Shown here: in pieces, positions 1-8,762 of the stretch
How positions within the stretch are numbered: position 1 is the stretch's first letter
How the letters are laid out: each line of letters opens with the position of its first letter
From: Paenilisteria rustica
GTDB lineage: Bacteria > Bacillota > Bacilli > Lactobacillales > Listeriaceae
Length of the DNA: 64,000 bases
Reading direction: 5' to 3'
NCBI RefSeq assembly: GCF_013820765.1
Contig: NZ_JABJVM010000004.1
Coordinates: forward strand, 124,001 to 188,000
The notes under the pieces: model-generated
Told to the model about the DNA's origin: nothing
The model's input: the letters and a program-made list of their open reading frames with translations, nothing else
Databases searched by the model: none
Program-made: the position numbers and the translations under genes

Positions 1-131
1 CGCCCCTCAATCACGTAAATCAGCTCAATCTCCTTGTGCCAGTGAGGATACACGATGACGCCACCCTCATTCGTAAAACTCCGCATCGGAAAATCCTTAT
101 CTAACGCCGGAAACTCCAAATACAGTCCCAC
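1..131 (-). CDS. AraC-family regulator, N-terminal fragment (cut by window edge)
   Basis: Only the first 43 codons are inside the window. They start at a GTG (131-129) preceded by a GAGGCGG-like ribosome site that overlaps the end of the VOC gene. The peptide contains FPMRSFTNEGG followed by YPHWHKEIELIYVIEG, which is the cupin strand with paired histidines seen in the ligand-binding domain of AraC-type regulators. The DNA-binding half would lie to the left of base 1. It follows the VOC gene with 4 bases between them, so the two are probably cotranscribed. AraC is the most likely call; a stand-alone cupin cannot be excluded because no HTH is visible. Confidence 0.65.
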   Translation of the reverse strand, partial: MGLYLEFPALDKDFPMRSFTNEGGVIVYPHWHKEIELIYVIEG

Positions 132-135
132 GTCG

Positions 136-534
136 CTACGCCGCCTCGTTCATATGCATAATCTGAATCAAATTCCCACACGTATCATCAAAAACCGCAA
201 TCGTCACCTGTCCATGTGACGCCGGGTCCTTCGTAAACACGACACCAAGCCCGCGCAACCGCTCATGTTCCGCGTACACATCATCAACTGCAAACGACGT
301 AAACGGAATACCTTGCGCATAAATCGACGCTTTAAAAGGGCCCACCGCAGGGTTCTCATCCGGCTCTAAAACCAGCTCCACACCGTCCGGTTCCTCTTTT
401 GACACGACCGTAATCCAGCGAAACTTCTCCGTCACCGGCACATCCTCTTTTTTCACAAATCCTAAAATCTCCGTGTAAAAACGTAACGCCTTGTCCTGAT
501 CATCCACAAACACACTCGCTAAATTAATCCTCAT
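136..534 (-). CDS. VOC (glyoxalase/bleomycin-resistance fold) protein
   Basis: A 132-residue protein of the vicinal oxygen chelate superfamily. It opens with INLASVFVDDQDKALRFYTEILGF, the usual first beta-alpha-beta unit, and ends with a second half carrying FDDTCGNLIQIMH. This is the one-module-pair length typical of small VOC proteins. The first metal-ligand position of true glyoxalase I, a His near the N-terminus, is not obvious (the N-terminus reads RINLASV), so a lyase activity should not be assumed. The ATG is preceded by GAGGGAGATGGAG. It lies 15 bases downstream of the MBL hydrolase and just before the AraC gene, suggesting a small detoxification or metabolite-handling operon. The substrate is unknown. 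Confidence 0.85.
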   Translation of the reverse strand: MRINLASVFVDDQDKALRFYTEILGFVKKEDVPVTEKFRWITVVSKEEPDGVELVLEPDENPAVGPFKASIYAQGIPFTSFAVDDVYAEHERLRGLGVVFTKDPASHGQVTIAVFDDTCGNLIQIMHMNEAA

Positions 535-549
535 TTTTCTCCATCTCCC

Positions 550-1176
550 TCACGTTAAATATGGATTTGTCGCTTTTTCATGGCCAATTGTCGTTACGTC
601 CCCGTGCCCCGCATACACGCGCGTTTCATCAGGCAACACCAACAACTGAGTCGTAATGCTTTCAATCAGCGTATCAAAATCGCCCGTGTACAAGTCCGAT
701 CGCCCAATACTTCCTTTAAATAACGCGTCCCCAACGACCACAAAATCGTCAAAAATAAAGCTCACACTACCGATTGAATGCCCTGGTGTCGGTACCACAC
801 GGAACTCGAATCCTTCTATAGTATAGTCGCGAATCTCAAACTCGTTCTCCGCAGGCACACAAATGATTTCCTCTTTGCTATATTGCGACATCCCAACCGA
901 ACCGTTCAACTCCGGATTCCCAAGCCACTCTTGCTCTAGCGGACTCACATAAACCGGCACCCCGTAATGCGCCCGAATCTCCTCCAGCGCCCCGATATGA
1001 TCATAATGACAATGCGTCAACAAAATCGCGACCGGCTTCGTTCCCGTCTCCTCGACTTTTGCAATGATATTTTCTGCGTCACTTCCCGGATCGACAATTA
1101 AACAATGCTTTTCATCCGAAATCACGTAACAATTCTCCTGCAACAAACCCGTTGCTAAACCACTAATTTTCACCAT
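550..1176 (-). CDS. MBL-fold metallo-hydrolase (glyoxalase II-like)
   Basis: A metallo-beta-lactamase fold hydrolase of 208 residues. The THCHYDH metal motif, VDPGSD strand, PTPGHSIGSVSF, VVGDALFKGSIGRSDL and YAGHGDVTTIGHE segments are all present in the order found in glyoxalase II-like and YqgX-type proteins. The ATG at 1176 is preferred over an upstream in-frame start because AAAAAGGTGG sits at proper distance before it. Zinc binding and hydrolysis of a thioester-like substrate are inferred from the family. Gene order (MBL, VOC, AraC) on one strand suggests cotranscription. No clear terminator separates it from the polysaccharide operon upstream. Confidence 0.88.
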   Translation of the reverse strand: MVKISGLATGLLQENCYVISDEKHCLIVDPGSDAENIIAKVEETGTKPVAILLTHCHYDHIGALEEIRAHYGVPVYVSPLEQEWLGNPELNGSVGMSQYSKEEIICVPAENEFEIRDYTIEGFEFRVVPTPGHSIGSVSFIFDDFVVVGDALFKGSIGRSDLYTGDFDTLIESITTQLLVLPDETRVYAGHGDVTTIGHEKATNPYLT

Positions 1177-1248
1177 ATTATGCGCCACCTTTTTCTTCTC
1201 ATTTCTTAAAGTATATCGCAAACGAAAAGATTAACCAAGGAGGAGCAT

Positions 1249-2199
1249 TTAAATATTCGCCATATATTTCTCTAAACCTTGAAGGATCGAAAACTTTGGC
1301 TTATAACCAATTTGCGTTATTTTTTCAATAGAAGCATATGAGTATTTAATATCTCCAGCGCGTGCTTCACTATATGCTACAGGAATCGCCATATCTAGCA
1401 ACACTTCATAAGCCACGATAATGTCACGGAGCGAATGTTTTTCACCAGAACCAATGTTAAACGCGTTTGCCTGGCTTTCCTCTTTCGTACTTAGCAGGAT
1501 AAGGCCTTGCACAATATCTTCGACGAATACAAAATCGCGTACTTGTTCCCCATCCCCAAATACATGAAATAATCCGCCCTTCCCTCGCCTCACTTGCTGT
1601 GCTACTTCCGTTAAAATGGACAACACACCAGAATACGGCGATGCTGGATTTTGTCGGGGACCATATACGTTGAAAAACCTTGCAACAGCAACATTTAATC
1701 CGTATAAATGCCCGTAAGAAGTCACATATTTTTCAGATGCATATTTATCGATACCGTAAGGCGTAATCGGGTCAATCACCGAATTTTCCGTTTTTGGTAA
1801 CGTAGGCTCTGCTCCGTAAACCGCAGCAGATGATGCAAAAATAAATTTGCGAACCGTTTCTTCTTGAGCACGAGCGGCTTCTAATAAATAAATCGTGGCA
1901 TCCATATTCACTTGATGCGTTGCGAGCGGCCTTTGAACAGATTCTGCAACACTCGCAACCGCAGCCAAATGATAGATATAATCGAACGAAAATGAGCGAA
2001 ATAGGTGAGCGATATCCGCTTCATTATGCACATTTCCTTTCACAAATAGCACGTTTTTCTGGTCTGGAATATTCTCAAGACATCCGGTGCTTAAATTATC
2101 AAAAACAACAATGGTACTCGCTTCCTTTTTGGCTAATGTTTCTACAAGATGGCTCCCTATAAATCCTGCTCCACCTGTTACTAAAATTGTGTTCCTCAC
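1249..2199 (-). CDS. NAD-dependent nucleotide-sugar 4-epimerase
   Basis: A short-chain dehydrogenase/reductase of the extended type, about 316 residues. The Rossmann motif VTGGAGFIGSHL is at the N-terminus. ASSAAVYG and YGIDKYASEKY supply the catalytic Ser and the YxxxK pair, and ARFFNVYGPRQ and NIGSGE follow as in GalE/WbpP-like UDP-sugar 4-epimerases. The start is taken as GTG at 2199 because GAGGAGG (2214-2208) lies 8 bases upstream; a longer in-frame extension reaches back into the preceding gene and is rejected. It is the last gene of the exopolysaccharide operon. With the dehydrogenase at 3683-5017 it would supply an epimerised or uronic UDP-sugar. The exact sugar cannot be read from sequence. 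Confidence 0.88.
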   Translation of the reverse strand: MRNTILVTGGAGFIGSHLVETLAKKEASTIVVFDNLSTGCLENIPDQKNVLFVKGNVHNEADIAHLFRSFSFDYIYHLAAVASVAESVQRPLATHQVNMDATIYLLEAARAQEETVRKFIFASSAAVYGAEPTLPKTENSVIDPITPYGIDKYASEKYVTSYGHLYGLNVAVARFFNVYGPRQNPASPYSGVLSILTEVAQQVRRGKGGLFHVFGDGEQVRDFVFVEDIVQGLILLSTKEESQANAFNIGSGEKHSLRDIIVAYEVLLDMAIPVAYSEARAGDIKYSYASIEKITQIGYKPKFSILQGLEKYMANI

Positions 2200-2227
2200 T
2201 ATTGTGGCCTCCTCGTTTGAATGGGAA

Positions 2228-2467
2228 TCAGTTGAAATCATACGGACGATATTTTTGACGCAGTTGGTTTTGTGCATTCGCTCGAGCCATAATCTCTTCT
2301 TTAAAGAACAGAACAGCGCCATCTTTTTTTACTTTTGTAATTTTATCTCGATGAATAAGTGAATAGAAATTTTGTTTGGAGATGCACAAAATAGCGAGTG
2401 CCTCCGTCGTTGAAAGAAAATAATTATCTAATAGTTGACGTTGCTCTTTCTTATTGAGTGTTACCAT
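2228..2467 (-). CDS. Small excisionase/MerR-type HTH protein inside the EPS operon
   Basis: A 79-residue protein whose central part reads STTEALAILCISKQNFYSLI followed by a basic wing and FFKEEIMA. This is the layout of the HTH_17/excisionase-type winged helix. Nothing else is visible: no membrane segment, no signal peptide and no ligand domain. It is embedded between a GT4 gene (6 bases upstream) and the epimerase (28 bases downstream) on the same strand, so it is translated from the polysaccharide mRNA. A local regulator or a nucleoid-type accessory factor is plausible. The ATG at 2467 is chosen with GAGG just upstream; an adjacent GTG at 2470 is the alternative. Function unknown. Confidence 0.7.
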   Translation of the reverse strand: MVTLNKKEQRQLLDNYFLSTTEALAILCISKQNFYSLIHRDKITKVKKDGAVLFFKEEIMARANAQNQLRQKYRPYDFN

Positions 2468-2473
2468 CACTCC

Positions 2474-3679
2474 TCACGCTCCATTCTGAAATAAGATGTC
2501 ATTTAAGCTCTTAATATCAAATTCAGCAATTACTTTTTGTCGAGCGTTCGTTATAATCTCTGCTTTTTGATCTTCTGTTAAATGAAGATAATCCATAATC
2601 GCTCGGCCAAGGGCTTCCGCATTTCTCTCAGGAACCAGAAAACCAGTTTTGCCATGTATCACTAGTTCTGGAATTCCACTATGAATTGTCGAAATCACGG
2701 GTTTTCCTTGAGCCATCGCTTCCATCAATGAAACTGGAATCCCCTCCATGTCCCCATCTTGCGCGACCACACTTGGTAAAATGAAGATATCACTCGCACA
2801 AAATTGTTCTCTCACCTGTGTTTGATTTAAAAAGCCGTGGAACTTAACCTGATTTGGAAGTCCCAATTGTTTCACCATCGCTTCTAACGCTAGGCGATCC
2901 TCTCCATCTCCAACGATGTGCAATACGGTATCTATCCCGTGGTTTTGTAAAAACTGGACCGCATGAATGGCATCAGAAATCCCTTTTTTCTCAGTCAATC
3001 GTGCCACGAGTAGTAGTTGCAAGGTCGGTTGTGTGGCTTTAAGTGATTGCATCTGGAATGTTTGCGTATCGATTCCCATGTGATGAACTTGGACTTTCTC
3101 TTTTTCTGCACCTAGATAGACTAGTCGTTGTGCCCAAAAATCACTAATCGGTAAAAGGACTGTATCGGAGCTGAATAAAAATGCATAAAAAGTCTCTCCT
3201 TTTTGTTTGATTGTTCGAGTCAGGTCATACCCATGGAAAAATGTCAGCAAGCGCCCTGATAATAGGCCTTGATCCTGTAAAATACTTGCGACTAAACCAA
3301 CATTGCCATAATGTGCAATAACTAGGTCAAAATCTTGTTTCGGTACTTTTTCTGCAACTAAAATGGGTTGCAGAGAATTTGCAATGGCGCCATATTTTTT
3401 CTTGTTCCACAGTTTTGCAGTACGGATAGGTGCCTTGATGCCACAAGCAATGCTTTGGATGACGCGCTTTCCTTTATTATCAGGCAAATCGACATACACT
3501 ACTTTCTCTAATAATCCGTAAGCCGTCACATCCGCGTGTATCTTTGTTGTATTGCCTCTTTTCAGTGCTAAAATTGTGATATCATGGCCTAAATCAATGG
3601 CCCCTGTGATTTGGTTTAAAATAAATGTTTCGGAGAGTGTAGGAAACTCTGTTACAAAAAACAAGACTTTTTTACACAT
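2474..3679 (-). CDS. GT4-family glycosyltransferase (WcaL-like)
   Basis: A 401-residue GT-B glycosyltransferase. The N-terminal half starts KVLFFVTEFPTLSETFILNQ, as in colanic-acid type transferases such as WcaL. The C-terminal nucleotide-sugar domain shows LLLVARLTEKKGI and HIVGDGEDR, then the donor-binding stretch VAQDGDMEGIPVSLMEAMAQGKPVIST. The EGIPVSLMEAMA glutamates match the E-x7-E signature of family GT4. It most likely adds a sugar to the lipid-linked repeat unit on the cytoplasmic face. It lies 3 bases after the nucleotide-sugar dehydrogenase, in the same operon. The sugar and linkage are unknown. Confidence 0.9.
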   Translation of the reverse strand: MCKKVLFFVTEFPTLSETFILNQITGAIDLGHDITILALKRGNTTKIHADVTAYGLLEKVVYVDLPDNKGKRVIQSIACGIKAPIRTAKLWNKKKYGAIANSLQPILVAEKVPKQDFDLVIAHYGNVGLVASILQDQGLLSGRLLTFFHGYDLTRTIKQKGETFYAFLFSSDTVLLPISDFWAQRLVYLGAEKEKVQVHHMGIDTQTFQMQSLKATQPTLQLLLVARLTEKKGISDAIHAVQFLQNHGIDTVLHIVGDGEDRLALEAMVKQLGLPNQVKFHGFLNQTQVREQFCASDIFILPSVVAQDGDMEGIPVSLMEAMAQGKPVISTIHSGIPELVIHGKTGFLVPERNAEALGRAIMDYLHLTEDQKAEIITNARQKVIAEFDIKSLNDILFQNGA

Positions 3680-3682
3680 TAA

Positions 3683-5017
3683 TTAGTTAACTCCTTTCGC
3701 CGTCGCTTGTTTCATATGAACCTTGCCATACGCCCACTTCTTCTCTTGGAACGTGTCTTTTAATGCATTTTTTGTATCTAAAATAAGTGGGCTTTCTGTA
3801 CCAATTTGTTCAAGATCGAATACCTTGTGCGGCGTGACAATAACAACTAAATCATAGTTTGCGAAGGCTTTATAATCGACTGGGATACTGTTTTGCATGG
3901 TTCCAGCGGCGTCTCGAAAAGTTGGAGCCTCTGGATCACAGAACGAAACATCCGCGCCACGTGCACCTAATTGTTCATAAATATGAAGACCTGGAGACTC
4001 TCGTAAATCATTGCTGTTTTCTTTGTATGCCATACCAACAAGTAGGATTTTCGAGCCGTTAATCGATTTTTGATGCAGATTCAGTGCTTCCGCCGCATGA
4101 TCTACCATTTTCTCTGGCATTAAATGATTCGTTTCGTGTGCCAATTCGATAAAACGACTATAAAAATTTTTCGATTTAGCTTTCCAAGATAGATACATCG
4201 GGTCAAGCGGAATACAGTGTCCGCCAATACCTGGTCCTGGCGTGAATTTCATAAAGCCAAATGGTTTACTACTCGCCGCCTCAATCGTTTCCCAAATATC
4301 TATCTCCATTTTTTCAGCTAAGAGGGCCATTTCATTGATGAAAGCGATATTAATGCTCCGGAATGTATTTTCGAGGAGCTTACTCATTTCAGCGACCTCT
4401 GCCGAATTGACGGGTACCACTGTATCAATCACTTGTCCGTATAAAATTTCACCGAGCTCCTTAGACATTTTATCCACGCCACCGACCACTTTTGGTGTGT
4501 TTAATGTGTGGAACTTCTTATTTCCAGGATCGACGCGCTCTGGGGAATAGCATGCAAAGAAGTTTTGCCCTAGGATATAGCCTTTTTCAAGCATTGGCGC
4601 ACAGATGAGTTCGCGCGTCGTACCTGGATATGTCGTACTTTCGAGCGAAACAAATACCTCTTCTTTTGCATACGTGACGATATCTCGCACCGCGTGTTTA
4701 ATAAAACTCATATCTGGCTCCATGGATTCAGTCAATGGTGTTGGAACGCAAATGATTATGGCATCCGCTTCGTGTAAGATTTCTGGGCTAGCCGACAATT
4801 CAAAGGCATCGGTTTCCAAGCATGATTGAAGCGTCTGATTTGAAATATCGGCAATATCCGATACGCCAGCCGCAAGTGATTGAACCTTCGTGATGCTGGT
4901 ATCATAGCCAATGGTTTGGAATCCTTTTTGGACAAACGCAACAGCGAGCGGCAGCCCTACGTATCCAAGTCCAATAACAGCAATCTTTGCTTCTTTATTT
5001 AAAAATTTAGTTTTCAT
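3683..5017 (-). CDS. UDP-N-acetylhexosamine/UDP-sugar 6-dehydrogenase
   Basis: A 444-residue nucleotide-sugar dehydrogenase of the UDP-Glc/GDP-Man family. The NAD site IAVIGLGYVGLPLAVAF is at residues ~11-27. The catalytic cysteine lies in GPGIGGHCIPLDP, which is the version of the motif found in WbpA/WecC-like UDP-GlcNAc/UDP-ManNAc dehydrogenases rather than in UDP-glucose dehydrogenase. The C-terminal domain has VGMAYKENSNDLRESPG. It would oxidise C6 of a UDP-N-acetylhexosamine to a uronic acid for the exopolysaccharide repeat, giving an acidic polymer. Its neighbours are a GT4 gene 3 bases downstream and an SGNH-like gene 2 bases upstream. The choice between GlcNAc and ManNAc as substrate is open. 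Confidence 0.9.
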   Translation of the reverse strand: MKTKFLNKEAKIAVIGLGYVGLPLAVAFVQKGFQTIGYDTSITKVQSLAAGVSDIADISNQTLQSCLETDAFELSASPEILHEADAIIICVPTPLTESMEPDMSFIKHAVRDIVTYAKEEVFVSLESTTYPGTTRELICAPMLEKGYILGQNFFACYSPERVDPGNKKFHTLNTPKVVGGVDKMSKELGEILYGQVIDTVVPVNSAEVAEMSKLLENTFRSINIAFINEMALLAEKMEIDIWETIEAASSKPFGFMKFTPGPGIGGHCIPLDPMYLSWKAKSKNFYSRFIELAHETNHLMPEKMVDHAAEALNLHQKSINGSKILLVGMAYKENSNDLRESPGLHIYEQLGARGADVSFCDPEAPTFRDAAGTMQNSIPVDYKAFANYDLVVIVTPHKVFDLEQIGTESPLILDTKNALKDTFQEKKWAYGKVHMKQATAKGVN

Positions 5018-5019
5018 AT

Positions 5020-5841
5020 TTAGTTTAATTCCTTTCTATTTTGAGGTTCTTCCAACAATCGAATAAGGTGATTTGTCACACGCATTTGGCCTGCTTGATT
5101 CGCATGATAAACGGAATCATATACTTCTGATGCATCCAATCGAAATAAGTCTGGTGATATCGTTTCGCCAAAATAGGCATATAATTTTTCGAGATAGGTA
5201 GTGGACACTTCTTTCGCGTAAAAAACAGGTGGTAACAGTGTCACACGGATGTTATTCGCTCGGCACCGCTTCGTAAATGCAGCGATTTCCTTCATTGTAT
5301 CTGTCTCTTGAAATGTCTCAGGGAAGGGAATCGCTTTTAAAGAAGCAGGGTCTCGTAGTTGTATATCCAGTCCCAAATAACAACCCGTTTCTGTTAGTGT
5401 CGCGCCTTTACGTCTAGCAAGCTTCTCTGGTGTCGCAGAGGATCTGGCATGTTTAAGAGAAATAAGTAGTAGCCTCCATTTTTGTCGGTATTTCCTCCGA
5501 TTTCGCCAATATTTGCGATAAACAAACGTATCAATCCCGAAGCCAAATACGTAATAGGGCGGATTCGTATACTGATTAAATTCTAAAGGTAACAGCACCT
5601 GGTCGCCTGGTTTTAAGTGAGGTTCTATATTATCGAGCAAGTACCGAAAACCTAGACCAACATTGACACCTACATTAAAAGTCGGTTGCCTGAGCCTTTG
5701 TTGTATTTCATTCGTATTAAAGCCGTACAATACGCTACTACCGCCCAAGACGACGATTTTTTTTTTCGTACAGGAGGCCAACATCGCTGTTTTTTTAGCA
5801 AGTAAGTCCTCCATATTTCGTATACTATCAAAGTTAAACAA
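5020..5841 (-). CDS. SGNH/DltD-like putative acyl-transfer or esterase protein of the EPS operon
   Basis: A 273-residue protein that I cannot assign to a named family. VVLGGSSVLYGFN near residue 35 resembles the nucleophile block of SGNH hydrolases. NVGVNVGLGFRYLLDNI and PGDQVLLPLEFNQY follow in the positions of the second and third blocks. Near the C-terminus DSVYHANQAGQ could supply the Asp/His block. No signal peptide or convincing membrane helix is visible, although a basic stretch (YRKYWRNRRKYRQKWR) lies in the middle. Similar proteins in capsule loci are often linked to acetyl or other acyl substitutions, so modification of the polymer is an inference. It sits between the flippase and the dehydrogenase. 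Confidence 0.6.
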   Translation of the reverse strand: MFNFDSIRNMEDLLAKKTAMLASCTKKKIVVLGGSSVLYGFNTNEIQQRLRQPTFNVGVNVGLGFRYLLDNIEPHLKPGDQVLLPLEFNQYTNPPYYVFGFGIDTFVYRKYWRNRRKYRQKWRLLLISLKHARSSATPEKLARRKGATLTETGCYLGLDIQLRDPASLKAIPFPETFQETDTMKEIAAFTKRCRANNIRVTLLPPVFYAKEVSTTYLEKLYAYFGETISPDLFRLDASEVYDSVYHANQAGQMRVTNHLIRLLEEPQNRKELN

Positions 5842-5860
5842 ACGTTCATCACCTTTCTTT

Positions 5861-7291
5861 TTACTTTTTATGAACTATTTTTGCTTGCAGAATTTGTCCA
5901 GCTTTTAAAAGAAGTGGATCGCGGAATAGAAGCAATATTCCAAAATATACAATCCCGCCAATAAGCACCTGTGCGGCAATCATGATAACAGCGTGCCTAT
6001 CTGTTAAAAAGTATGTGATGCCAATTTCAAATCCAAAAGCTATCAGACTTGCCACCACATAGGGAATTATTTGTTGTATCATTTTTTTTACAGAAAAATA
6101 TTTTCTAGCAAAGTAAGCTTGTAGCACACACGTCATGACGGTGAAAATGATATAGGAAACAGCTGTCCCGTAGCTTCCCCATAACTGAATGAACACTATA
6201 TTGGTACCCAAGCTTATGACCGCCGCAATGAGAACACTGAAGGCATAGCTTTTATTTCTACCTGTAGTCACTAAAATTTGTAAGCCAAAGATACCAGCTA
6301 AACCGGAGAAAAATAAACTAGGGGCTAGAATTTGTAGATTAAGGATGGAGGCTTGAAATGCGTTACCTAAAAATAAAGGAATAAAAAGCGGTGCAATCGC
6401 GATTAAGCCTGTCACAAGTGGTAGCGTGCTGAGAGCTACATAGCGAAAAGAAAAATACATCGAACGTTCGAAGTCTTCGCTCTTTGCGCCATTATATTGT
6501 TTGACCATTCGCGGACTCATGACGGTTGATAAAGCAGTGACAAATACGACAAACAATGTCATCAATTTAAACGCTTGATTATAAAAACCGACATCCATCG
6601 CCGAGGTGATATTTCCTAAGATAACTTTATTCACAGCAAGTGGAATTAGCGTAATGATTGGTACGATAGCCACCGTCATAACTGGAACCAGATGTTTTTT
6701 CGCTTTCTCCCATTGAATTTCAATGCCCTTCCATTTTCTTAACAGAGGCAACCACGTAACCAGTTGACCTAAGAGAAGCGTCGCTGCATTAATCCAAACG
6801 TAAATCGCTAAATCATCTGGTCCTTTCACGAAACAAAAGATACCAACCATCGAGCCCAGCCGTACCACCATATTCCGAATCATGATGCTTTTTATATTCT
6901 CTTGTCCCGTGTAGAACCACGTAATATCAAAAATATAGGAGAGTATGGTCATAAGGAACAACATCTGATATTGCTTTGTCTGCAATGTGAAAATAAGATA
7001 TGCGAAGAGGACAATAATAGAAAAGAAGATTTGTACCAAATATAAGCTGTAAAACTCCACTTTCAAATCCTCTTTACGCTTCACTCCCGCAATCACTTTT
7101 CGACCGTAATCTCCCATGCCAAGCGCGGCAAAAGCTGTGAAAATTTGTACAATAGAGCTCACATAGGCCTCCACACCAACATTTTCTGGCATTAAAACAC
7201 GAATAACATAAGGCATGGTGAAAATCGGTGTAATAATAATGAGTACTTGATACAGTAAAACAAAAATATAGTTCGTGGTTACTTTTTTCAT
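5861..7291 (-). CDS. Wzx-type oligosaccharide flippase
   Basis: A 476-residue integral membrane protein of the MOP/polysaccharide-transport superfamily. It begins KKVTTNYIFVLLYQVLIIITPIFTMPYVIRVL, and the region MPENVGVEAYVSSIVQIF followed by ALGMGDYGRKVIA is the conserved N-terminus of RfbX/Wzx flippases. About twelve to fourteen hydrophobic segments run through the protein. It should move the undecaprenyl-linked repeat unit to the outer face of the membrane for polymerisation. It follows the priming transferase by 3 bases. Together with the Wzy and Wzz/BY-kinase genes it defines the cluster as Wzx/Wzy-dependent rather than an ABC-transporter or synthase pathway. Confidence 0.92.
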   Translation of the reverse strand: MKKVTTNYIFVLLYQVLIIITPIFTMPYVIRVLMPENVGVEAYVSSIVQIFTAFAALGMGDYGRKVIAGVKRKEDLKVEFYSLYLVQIFFSIIVLFAYLIFTLQTKQYQMLFLMTILSYIFDITWFYTGQENIKSIMIRNMVVRLGSMVGIFCFVKGPDDLAIYVWINAATLLLGQLVTWLPLLRKWKGIEIQWEKAKKHLVPVMTVAIVPIITLIPLAVNKVILGNITSAMDVGFYNQAFKLMTLFVVFVTALSTVMSPRMVKQYNGAKSEDFERSMYFSFRYVALSTLPLVTGLIAIAPLFIPLFLGNAFQASILNLQILAPSLFFSGLAGIFGLQILVTTGRNKSYAFSVLIAAVISLGTNIVFIQLWGSYGTAVSYIIFTVMTCVLQAYFARKYFSVKKMIQQIIPYVVASLIAFGFEIGITYFLTDRHAVIMIAAQVLIGGIVYFGILLLFRDPLLLKAGQILQAKIVHKK

Positions 7292-7294
7292 AGA

Positions 7295-7948
7295 TTAAAC
7301 CGCGTCCTTACCAGTTAACACCTGTTTCACGGTCATACCGATAATTTGGATGTCTAATTTCAAGCTGAATTTCCGTACATAATAACTGTCATAAGCCATT
7401 TTTTGACCATGATTCATATTGCTTCGACCATTCACCTGCGCCCACCCTGTCACACCAGGTTTCACAAGCAGTCTCGTTTGTTGCGTTCTTGAGTACAAAT
7501 CCGTGATGGCTGGGATTTCTGGACGTGGCCCAACCAGACTCATATCACCGCGCAATACATTAAAAAGCTGTGGTAATTCATCTAAACTGAACTTGCGAAC
7601 GAAAGCACCGATTGGAGAAACTTCTGGATCATTTCCTGATACCGATTTAAAAACAAAATCATCCGGTACACCATTTTCCCAGTCGTATGCATGTTTTCTA
7701 GCACCGCCCGGTTGATTACTCTTTCGCATGGAACGGAATTTAAAAATTGGGAACGGTTCATTTCTCAGACCTGTTCTCGTTTGAACAAAAATCACTTTTT
7801 CTTTCGGTGAATCTAGCTTAATTAGGAGAGCTACAACTAGAAAAATGGGGCTTAATAAAATGATCCCAATGAGCGCTAAAATAAAATCAATCATTCTTTT
7901 GACTCTTCTGTATTCATGGCTGACAACCAATGTTACTTTTTGTTCCAT
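7295..7948 (-). CDS. Priming undecaprenyl-phosphate sugar transferase
   Basis: A bacterial sugar transferase (PF02397-type) of about 217 residues. It has the short monotopic form: one membrane segment (DFILALIGIILLSPIFLVVALL), then the catalytic core with IFKFRSMR, FVRKFSLDELPQLFNVLRGDMSLVGPRPE, and PGVTGWAQVNGR. These are the hallmark motifs of EpsL/WcaJ-C type enzymes. It transfers sugar-1-phosphate to undecaprenyl phosphate and so starts repeat-unit synthesis. The ATG at 7948 is preferred with GGAGG 11 bases upstream; a GTG at 7960 lies too close to that site. It is in the middle of the operon, between GT2 and the flippase. Confidence 0.93.
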   Translation of the reverse strand: MEQKVTLVVSHEYRRVKRMIDFILALIGIILLSPIFLVVALLIKLDSPKEKVIFVQTRTGLRNEPFPIFKFRSMRKSNQPGGARKHAYDWENGVPDDFVFKSVSGNDPEVSPIGAFVRKFSLDELPQLFNVLRGDMSLVGPRPEIPAITDLYSRTQQTRLLVKPGVTGWAQVNGRSNMNHGQKMAYDSYYVRKFSLKLDIQIIGMTVKQVLTGKDAV

Positions 7949-7994
7949 ATTTGCTGACACCTCCTTGTTTTTTTGGGTTTGCTAATGGCGGTAT

Positions 7995-8762
7995 CTACTT
8001 CACGAGTTTCACGGAACCACCTGTTCTTAAATGCTTCACAAGTCCATTCCACAAATAAAATGGGAAATGAGTCCAGGCCGTAAACACCGACATGTTTTGA
8101 CTTTTTCGGTAGACTTGCCAAATGTGTTTTGCCATTTGAATTTTATTGCTGGATAATGATACATTGCCTTTACGGTAGAAAGCGAGCGATTTGGTCAGGC
8201 CTTTTGCGACGTGCCCTTTTTTCAAAATCGAAAGCCATGTTGCTGTATCTTCCGCGCCTTTAAAAGCAGGCATTTGCACGAGACCCGTTTGTTTTGTGTC
8301 AATCATGACCGTGAGACAACCAATAATCGTGTTGCGCAATAAATAGCGATAGGTCACCGATTCTGGTACATCCACGTGCCCAGTTATTTGTTTCCCATCT
8401 GGGCTCATCACATCGTAAGCCGTATAGCTAAGCGCGACGTTATTTTTTTGCATAAACGCTAGCTGTAACTCCAATTTCTCTGGTTTCCAACAATCATCAC
8501 TATCTAAAAATGCTACATACCGACCTTTTGCTTGGCGAATACCGTAATTACGCGTTCCCGCCGCGCCTAAATTAGTTTTGAGCATATGCAATCGAATCCG
8601 TTGATCTGCATAAGACTGAATAAGCGCCACGGTCTGATCCGTCGAACAATCGTCTAAAATCAACAGTTCATAATCGTTAAACCTTTGCGCTAAAACACTG
8701 TCTATAGCTACTTGAATATGCGCCGCTGCGTTGTGAGCTGGCATAATAATACTAATCATCAT
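7995..8762 (-). CDS. GT2-family glycosyltransferase
   Basis: A 255-residue GT-A transferase. ISIIMPAHNAAAHIQVAIDSVLAQ at the N-terminus and LLILDDCSTDQT form the nucleotide-binding half. The DxD-like motif is in YVAFLDSDDCWKPEKLELQ. No membrane anchor is obvious apart from a mildly hydrophobic C-terminal patch. It would extend the lipid-linked repeat unit. Its start overlaps the 3' end of the polymerase gene by 11 bases, so translation is probably coupled. GAAGGA precedes the double ATG. The sugar is unknown. Confidence 0.92.
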   Translation of the reverse strand: MMISIIMPAHNAAAHIQVAIDSVLAQRFNDYELLILDDCSTDQTVALIQSYADQRIRLHMLKTNLGAAGTRNYGIRQAKGRYVAFLDSDDCWKPEKLELQLAFMQKNNVALSYTAYDVMSPDGKQITGHVDVPESVTYRYLLRNTIIGCLTVMIDTKQTGLVQMPAFKGAEDTATWLSILKKGHVAKGLTKSLAFYRKGNVSLSSNKIQMAKHIWQVYRKSQNMSVFTAWTHFPFYLWNGLVKHLRTGGSVKLVK

